Below the pieces are notes generated by a model that ran no database searches, was not told the DNA's origin, and was given only the letters and a program-made list of their open reading frames with translations. A stretch of 64,000 nt of DNA from Microbacterium sp. PM5 (lineage in GTDB: Bacteria; Actinomycetota; Actinomycetes; Actinomycetales; Microbacteriaceae). Positions within the stretch are counted from its first letter, which is position 1, and each line of letters begins with the position of its first letter. The position numbers and the translations under genes were made by a program. This document shows, in pieces, positions 59,012 to 64,000 of the stretch. The DNA lies in the NCBI RefSeq assembly GCF_003293595.1, contig NZ_CP022162.1, forward strand, positions 1,910,773 through 1,974,772, read 5' to 3'.

Positions 59012-60109
59012 ATGCACTCACGCTCCAGCCGTCGCCGCCGCGGCGGAATCATCCTGGCGGTCGCCGCCGCCGCAGCCCTCGCCCTCTCGGCCTGTTCCTC
59101 GTCCGGAGGGGCGGCGAGCCCCTCGGCATCCGGTGAGGCCGCCAGCTACGGCGACATCAGCGTGCAGTACTCGTGGATCAAGAACGAGGAGTTCGCGGGC
59201 GAGTTCTACGCCTACGACAACGGCTACTACGACCAGGCGGGCTTCTCCAAGGTGACGGGTGTCGCCGGCCCCGACACGGGTGTCGCCAAGCTCCTCTCCG
59301 GCTCGGTGCAGGTGGCGTTGACCGATGCCGCGTCCGTCGGCGCCGCCGTGTCGGAGCAGAGCGCCCCGCTGAAGATCATCGCGACGACCTTCCAGAAGAA
59401 CCCCTTCACGATCCTGTCGCTGAAGGACAAGGGCAACATCGCGACGCCGAAGGACCTCATCGGCAAGAAGATCGGCGTGCAGGACTCCAACGCCTCGGTG
59501 TTCAAGGCGCTCCTCGCCGCGAACGGCATCTCGGAGAGCCAGCTGACGATCGTGCCCGTCGACTTCGATCCGACCCCCCTCATGAACGGCGACGTCGACG
59601 GCTTCATGGCCTACCTCACCAACGAGGCGATCACGGTCTCGATGGCCGGCTACCAGACCACCAACCTCGCGTATGCCGAGAACGGTCTGCCCTACGTCGC
59701 CGAGTCGTACGCCGTCACCGACCAGTACCTCGCCGAGCACAAGGACCTGCTGAAGGCCTTCCTCATCGCCGAGATCAAGGGCTGGACCGACACGTTCACC
59801 AAGCCCGTCGACGACACCGTGACGGTCGTCACGAAGCACTACAACGACTCGGCCGCGGCCGGCGACCTCACCTTCGGCGAGCTGAACCCCGCCAAGGTCA
59901 AGGCCGGCATCGAGGCGCAGGCGAAGCTCATCTCGACCGATGAGACCCAGGCCAACGGCCTGTTCACGATCTCGGACGACCTGAAGAGCCAGACCCTCGC
60001 GTCGCTGAAGGCCTCGGGCTGGGAGCTGACGGCCGACCAGCTGTTCGACACGTCGATCATCGACGAGATCTACGCCGAGCACCCCGAGCTCAAGAAGTAC
60101 CTGCCCTAA
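59012..60109 (+). CDS. NMT1/SsuA-type ABC substrate-binding lipoprotein
   Basis: A 365-residue lipoprotein: signal peptide with lipobox LSAC (near Cys28), then a periplasmic-binding fold of the NMT1/THI5 group ([42 protein letters not shown]). Members bind pyrimidines, riboflavin, sulfonates or nitrate. Next to the hydroxylase it probably captures the N-heterocycle. Confidence 0.85.
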   Translation: MHSRSSRRRRGGIILAVAAAAALALSACSSSGGAASPSASGEAASYGDISVQYSWIKNEEFAGEFYAYDNGYYDQAGFSKVTGVAGPDTGVAKLLSGSVQVALTDAASVGAAVSEQSAPLKIIATTFQKNPFTILSLKDKGNIATPKDLIGKKIGVQDSNASVFKALLAANGISESQLTIVPVDFDPTPLMNGDVDGFMAYLTNEAITVSMAGYQTTNLAYAENGLPYVAESYAVTDQYLAEHKDLLKAFLIAEIKGWTDTFTKPVDDTVTVVTKHYNDSAAAGDLTFGELNPAKVKAGIEAQAKLISTDETQANGLFTISDDLKSQTLASLKASGWELTADQLFDTSIIDEIYAEHPELKKYLP

Positions 60110-60113
60110 CGAG

Positions 60114-60944
60114 ATGTCCGTGTCATCCACGATGGATGCCGGTGCCGGCGCGACTGCCGCCGGCACCGGCATCCAGATCTCCGGAGTCTCCAAGTCGTTC
60201 ACGCTGCGCGGCGGGCGTTCGCTGCAGGCGCTGCAGGGCACCGACCTCCACACCGACAAGGGGTCGTTCCTCGCTCTGCTCGGCCCCTCGGGATGCGGCA
60301 AGTCGACGATCCTGCGCATCCTCGCCGCCCTGGATCACCCGACGGACGGCGTCGCGCTCGTCGACGGCGAGACCCCCGACCAGCTGCGCGCCAAGAGCGA
60401 GCTGGGTATCGCCTTCCAAGACCACGCATTGCTGCCGTGGCGCAGCATCCGCAAGAACATCGAGCTGCCCTTCGAGGTCGCCGGTCGCAAGGTCGACCGC
60501 GGCTACGTCGACGAGCTGATCGACCTCGTGGGCCTCCGCGACTTCGCCGACGCGAAGCCCGCCCAGCTGTCGGGCGGCATGCGCCAGCGCGCGTCGATCG
60601 CACGCGCCCTCGTCCTGAAGCCGTCGGTGCTGCTGCTGGACGAGCCGTTCGGCGCGCTCGACGACATGACCCGGCAGAACCTCAACCTCGAGCTGCTGCG
60701 CATCTGGACCGAGAAGCCCGCGACGACGCTGCTGGTGACCCACGGCATCAGCGAGGCGATCTTCCTCGCCGACCGCGTCGCCGTCATGTCGCCGCGGCCC
60801 GGGCGGGTCAAGGAGATCATCGAGGTCGATCTGCCGCGCCCGCGCACGCCCGAGATGATGCGCACGCCCGAGTTCCACGCGCTCGTCGACCGCGCCTCCG
60901 AGCTGCTGTTCGGACACGACGGCCGCGCCGAGGCCGAGGCGTAG
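60114..60944 (+). CDS. ABC transporter ATP-binding protein (SsuB/TauB type)
   Basis: A 276-residue ATPase: Walker [10 protein letters not shown] (about 59-67), Q-loop [10 protein letters not shown], signature [15 protein letters not shown], Walker [12 protein letters not shown] and switch His in VTHG. The Q-loop LLPW and LDDMTR features mark the nitrate/sulfonate/taurine class. Four bases after the binding-protein stop. Confidence 0.92.
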   Translation: MSVSSTMDAGAGATAAGTGIQISGVSKSFTLRGGRSLQALQGTDLHTDKGSFLALLGPSGCGKSTILRILAALDHPTDGVALVDGETPDQLRAKSELGIAFQDHALLPWRSIRKNIELPFEVAGRKVDRGYVDELIDLVGLRDFADAKPAQLSGGMRQRASIARALVLKPSVLLLDEPFGALDDMTRQNLNLELLRIWTEKPATTLLVTHGISEAIFLADRVAVMSPRPGRVKEIIEVDLPRPRTPEMMRTPEFHALVDRASELLFGHDGRAEAEA

Positions 60945-60946
60945 CC

Positions 60947-61753
60947 GTGGCTCGCGTGCGCGTGCCCGGCTGGGTCGCGGGACTCGTCGGCGCCGTCGTC
61001 CTGGTGGGCGTGTGGTGGCTGTTCTCGCTGACCGCTTTCCGTCCGGCGGACGGCACGAGCTACACCCCCGTCCCCTCGCCGTGGGCGGTCGTGGACTGGC
61101 TGTTCGTGCAGGGCAACATCGCGGGCGCCTGGGGCGTGTTTCAGCCGACCATCACCGCGGCGGCGATCGGCTACCTCTGGGGCAACGGCATCGCCCTGCT
61201 GCTGGCGACGGTCGTGCTCGTCTTCCCGCGCACCGAGACGGTGATCACGCAGATCGCGGTCGTCACCTATTGCCTCCCGATCGTCGCGGTCGGAGGAATC
61301 TCGATCGTCGTCCTCGGCGGCGCCAAGAACCCCGGCGACCCCTCGGCGACCGCGATCTTCCTCGCCGCCCTGGTGTGCGTGTTCACGACGGTCGTCGGCG
61401 CGATCCTCGGATTCACCTCCGCCGACAAGGCGGCGCTGGACGTCGTGCGCGTCTACGGCGGCGGACGATGGACCCAGTTGCGCAAGGTACGGCTCATCGC
61501 CGCGCTTCCCGCCATCCTCACGGCGTTGCAGATCGCCGTGCCGACCGCCTTCCTCGGCGCAGTGCTCGGCGAATACCTCGGCGCCATCACGGCCGGCGTC
61601 GGACCGACGCTGATCCGACTGCAGGGCCAGCTCGACTCCGCCGGCGTCTGGTCGGTGTTCCTCCTGTGCGCCGTGTTCGCCCTCGTCGCCTATGGACTGT
61701 TCGGTCTTCTCATCAGACTCGTCACCCCGTGGGTGGCCGGAAAGGCGGTGTGA
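60947..61753 (+). CDS. ABC transporter permease 1 (SsuC-like)
   Basis: A 268-residue permease with six helices. Its EAA-type loop is VVRVYGGGRWTQLRKVRLIAALP. GTG 60947 opens right after the ATPase stop. It is distinct from the second permease, so the channel is a heterodimer. Confidence 0.85.
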   Translation: MARVRVPGWVAGLVGAVVLVGVWWLFSLTAFRPADGTSYTPVPSPWAVVDWLFVQGNIAGAWGVFQPTITAAAIGYLWGNGIALLLATVVLVFPRTETVITQIAVVTYCLPIVAVGGISIVVLGGAKNPGDPSATAIFLAALVCVFTTVVGAILGFTSADKAALDVVRVYGGGRWTQLRKVRLIAALPAILTALQIAVPTAFLGAVLGEYLGAITAGVGPTLIRLQGQLDSAGVWSVFLLCAVFALVAYGLFGLLIRLVTPWVAGKAV

Positions 61754-62646
61754 GTGTGAACGTCATCGACGCGTCCCCGGCGACACCCGCGGCATCCCAC
61801 GTCGGCACGGCCGACCCGATCGCCGTCGCGCGCCTGCGCGCGGAGCGGCGGCGCGGGCTCCGGCGCACCCTGCGACGCTCGCTCGGCAACGCCGGCATCA
61901 CGCTGCTCGTCCTGCTGCTGCTCTGGCAGGCGATCGTCAGCCTCACCGGCATCTCGCCCTACATCGCGAAGGGTCCGCTGGACGTGTGGACGTTCCTCGT
62001 CACCGCGCCCAAGGCGGAGGCCAACCGGGCGCAGATGTTCCCGCTCGTCGGCCAGACGCTGCTCGACGCGTGGATCGGATTCGTCGTCGGCATGATCGTC
62101 GCGATCATCCTGGCCATCGCGTTCAGCCTGTCGAAGGCGATCGAGGCGGGCGTCATGCCCCTCGTACTGCTGCTGCGCACCATTCCCCTCGTGTCGATCG
62201 CTCCGGTCATCATCCTCGTCACCGGGCGCGGCACCCCGGCATCCGTCGCCGTCATCGGCACCGTGGTGGTGCTCTTCCCGGCCCTGGCCAACGTGCTGTT
62301 CGGATTGAGCCGCGCCAGCCAGCAGAGCCTCGACGTCGTGCACGTCTTCGGCGGCGGCCGGTTCACGGCGCTGCGCAAGGTCAACCTGCCCGGGGCGCTG
62401 CCGTCGGTGTTCGCCGCAGCGCGCGTATCGGTGCCGGGAGCCGTGACCGGTGCCCTGCTGGCGGAGTGGCTCTCGACCGGCACCGGCATCGGCGGATCGA
62501 TCCTGAAGTTCAACGCGCAGGCGCAGTTCGCCCAGCTGTGGACCTCGATCGCCCTCATCACCCTGATCACGCTCGTGCTCTACAACCTCGTGCAGATCGT
62601 GGAGAACATCGTGCTGGCCCGCATGGGCATGGCCACCGGGCGCTGA
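61750..62646 (+). CDS. ABC transporter permease 2 (SsuC-like)
   Basis: A 298-residue permease with a longer basic start, six helices and the loop VVHVFGGGRFTALRKVNLPGALP. The GTG overlaps the stop of permease 1 (GTGA). NMT1-type systems with two permeases of this kind occur in actinobacterial pyrimidine and riboflavin uptake. Confidence 0.85.
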   Translation: MSVNVIDASPATPAASHVGTADPIAVARLRAERRRGLRRTLRRSLGNAGITLLVLLLLWQAIVSLTGISPYIAKGPLDVWTFLVTAPKAEANRAQMFPLVGQTLLDAWIGFVVGMIVAIILAIAFSLSKAIEAGVMPLVLLLRTIPLVSIAPVIILVTGRGTPASVAVIGTVVVLFPALANVLFGLSRASQQSLDVVHVFGGGRFTALRKVNLPGALPSVFAAARVSVPGAVTGALLAEWLSTGTGIGGSILKFNAQAQFAQLWTSIALITLITLVLYNLVQIVENIVLARMGMATGR

Positions 62647-62715
62647 GGGCCCGCGCCGCGCGTCACACGGCATCCCTTGCAGTTCGCCGGGGCGGGGGCG
62701 ACAGCGCAGAGGGGC

Positions 62716-64000
62716 TCAGTGCGGGTGGCCGCGCAGCGGGATCACGGCGGCGGGCAGCTCGTGCACCTTCGCCGACGCCTCCTCGGCGAGGGGGTTGGTC
62801 GAGACGCCTTCCGCGTTCACGAGACGACCGCCGACGTAGACGGCCTTCAGATTGCGCGGGCTCATCGCCAGCACGTACGAGCGCACGGGGTGCCACAGCG
62901 GCCCGACGTCGGGACGGCGGGGGTCCACCACGACGAAGTCGGCGAACTTGCCGACCTCGAGCGAACCGACGCGATCGGCGACACCCATGATCTCGGCCGA
63001 TCCGAGGGTGTGCAGCCGGAGCATCTGCTCGGGCATCATCGACAGCGGGTCCTTCGTCCGCGCCCGCTGCGCGTAGATGCCGATGCGCATGTTCTGCCAC
63101 GGGTCGCTGACGTCGGTGCAGGCCTGGTCGTCGAGACCGACCCCCACCTTCATCCCCATCGCGAGCATCTCGGGTACGAGCGCGGTGCCCGAGGCGAGAC
63201 GACCGTTGGATGCCGGCTGCCACGACATCGCCGCACCCCCGGCCACCGACTGCGCGATGATCTCCGGCGTCGTCTGGATGAAGTGGCCGAACACGAGTCC
63301 GAGCTCGAGGGCTCCGGCGTCGCGGTACAGCGCGAACTTCGACTGCTGGTGCTCGACGGCCTCGGGCGACTCGAGGAAGTGCGCCTGATTCGTGACCCCG
63401 TACCGGCGCATCGCCTCGACTTCGAAGGCCGCGGCATCCGGGTGGGGAGACCACTGCACCTGGCCCATGATCGACGAGCCGAGCGCGTAGTCCGCATCGA
63501 ACGTGCGGGTGTGGGCGACCTCGGCGGCGAAGCGGTCGAACACCTCGTCGGGGGTTCCGGCGGTGACATCCATGCCGGCGGCATCCACGAAGCGGATGCC
63601 GGAGTCGCGCGTGCCCTCCGCCTGACGCCAGTGGTACTCGAGCCCGCGCAGGCCCGCGGTGCCCGTGCGCTTGCCATCGACCATCGGCTCCCACGCCTGC
63701 AACGGGTCGGTGAAGTTGTACGCCGTCGTCACACCGTTCGACAGGAAGTCGAGGGAGCCGTGCAGCGTCGCCCAGTAGAGCTGATCGGCGCTCATGTGGG
63801 CGGTGGTGCCGAGCATCGCGTCGCACCAGCCGTACAGGGTGTCGGCCACGCCGAGCCCACGCAGACCGCTCGTGAACAGGTGCGAGTGGCTCGACACGAA
63901 TCCGGGAGCGACGAACGCCCCCGCGACGTCGAGCGTCTCGTCGGCGTCGGTGCCGACCGGCGGGGTGCCCGCGCCGAGGGCGGCGATGCGGCCGTCATCG
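62716..64000 (-). CDS. cytosine-deaminase/ATZ-TRZ-like amidohydrolase, 5' end outside window (partial)
   Basis: At least 427 residues, open at the right edge. Metal ligands of the subtype are visible: HSHL after FVS, the later NQAHFLES (HxxE), VFGHFI and GVGLDD (Asp). The C-terminus is SLEVGKFADFVVVD. Such enzymes deaminate or dechlorinate N-heterocycles (guanine, hydroxyatrazine, 8-oxoguanine, cytosine derivatives). Convergent with the transporter operon, it likely acts on the same compound class. Confidence 0.85.
   Translation of the reverse strand, partial: DDGRIAALGAGTPPVGTDADETLDVAGAFVAPGFVSSHSHLFTSGLRGLGVADTLYGWCDAMLGTTAHMSADQLYWATLHGSLDFLSNGVTTAYNFTDPLQAWEPMVDGKRTGTAGLRGLEYHWRQAEGTRDSGIRFVDAAGMDVTAGTPDEVFDRFAAEVAHTRTFDADYALGSSIMGQVQWSPHPDAAAFEVEAMRRYGVTNQAHFLESPEAVEHQQSKFALYRDAGALELGLVFGHFIQTTPEIIAQSVAGGAAMSWQPASNGRLASGTALVPEMLAMGMKVGVGLDDQACTDVSDPWQNMRIGIYAQRARTKDPLSMMPEQMLRLHTLGSAEIMGVADRVGSLEVGKFADFVVVDPRRPDVGPLWHPVRSYVLAMSPRNLKAVYVGGRLVNAEGVSTNPLAEEASAKVHELPAAVIPLRGHPH

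Noticed and set aside
1-64000. CRISPR array, tRNA, rRNA or insertion sequence
   Set aside because: Scanned by eye for repeats, cloverleaf consensus and transposase motifs; none found. Weak or degenerate cases could be missed without software.

Overview
The window is high-GC DNA with dense short intergenic gaps, many four-base ATGA/GTGA overlaps between genes, GTG starts, and many promoters whose -10 hexamer sits 6-7 bases before the start codon (leaderless mRNA). Protein families (CopD-CtaG fusion, CebR-type sugar operon, actinobacterial sterol-carrier protein next to purD, small DUF families) and the frequent gatgcc/gcatcc words point to an actinobacterium of the family Microbacteriaceae, most like Microbacterium. 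This placement is inference from gene content. I see no rRNA, tRNA, CRISPR array, phage or insertion sequence; it reads as ordinary chromosome, mostly core and conserved-accessory genes.

Layout: 1-6.6 kb holds a truncated lysozyme-fold membrane protein, an RhtA/EamA exporter, a lipoprotein of the serine beta-lactamase fold that lacks its catalytic residues, a DUF2470 protein and an iron-box-preceded heme oxygenase, a Pif1-like helicase and a membrane protein. 6.6-10 kb has a CopD-CtaG fusion, HU, and a zinc-free S14/L33/L28 operon. 10-12.4 kb is a divergent MFS/LysR pair. 12.4-19.4 kb is metal-related: a five-gene overlapping operon zur - YraQ-type permease - TIGR03943 protein - Ig-like protein - alkyladenine glycosylase, then znuA-znuC-znuB behind a clear Zur box. 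19.6-21.1 kb has a manganese exporter (apparently starting at AUC), a 77-residue protein and a MarC protein. 21.2-25.9 kb carries a branched-chain 2-oxoacid dehydrogenase operon and a HisC-type aminotransferase.

26-40 kb mixes small membrane proteins, a WXG100-like/hydrolase pair, a low-molecular-weight phosphatase, an AraC/VOC/DUF1801/Gfo-Idh-MocA operon, a PadR-controlled DHA2 exporter, and the purine genes purB, purD and purC. 39.8-44.3 kb is a complete MurNAc recycling locus (murR divergent from murQ-murP-mupG) with two matching operators. 44.4-45.8 kb is a uracil permease. 45.8-51.9 kb is a CebR-type beta-glucoside locus (regulator, GH1, two permeases, binding lipoprotein) with three CebR-like boxes. 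purS-purQ follow at 52.1-53.1 kb without purL.

53.6-64 kb is the least standard region: xdhC and mocA (molybdenum hydroxylase maturation) diverge from a FAD subunit and a fused iron-sulfur/molybdopterin subunit, followed by an NMT1-type ABC transporter with two permeases and, convergent, a cytosine-deaminase-like amidohydrolase. Together these look like an uptake, hydroxylation and deamination route for an unidentified N-heterocycle. The strongest individual oddities are this cluster, the catalytically dead serine-hydrolase fold, the AUC start of the Mn exporter, a repeat-derived peptide inside the TIGR03943 protein, and a nested 24-bp palindrome inside the bkd operon.
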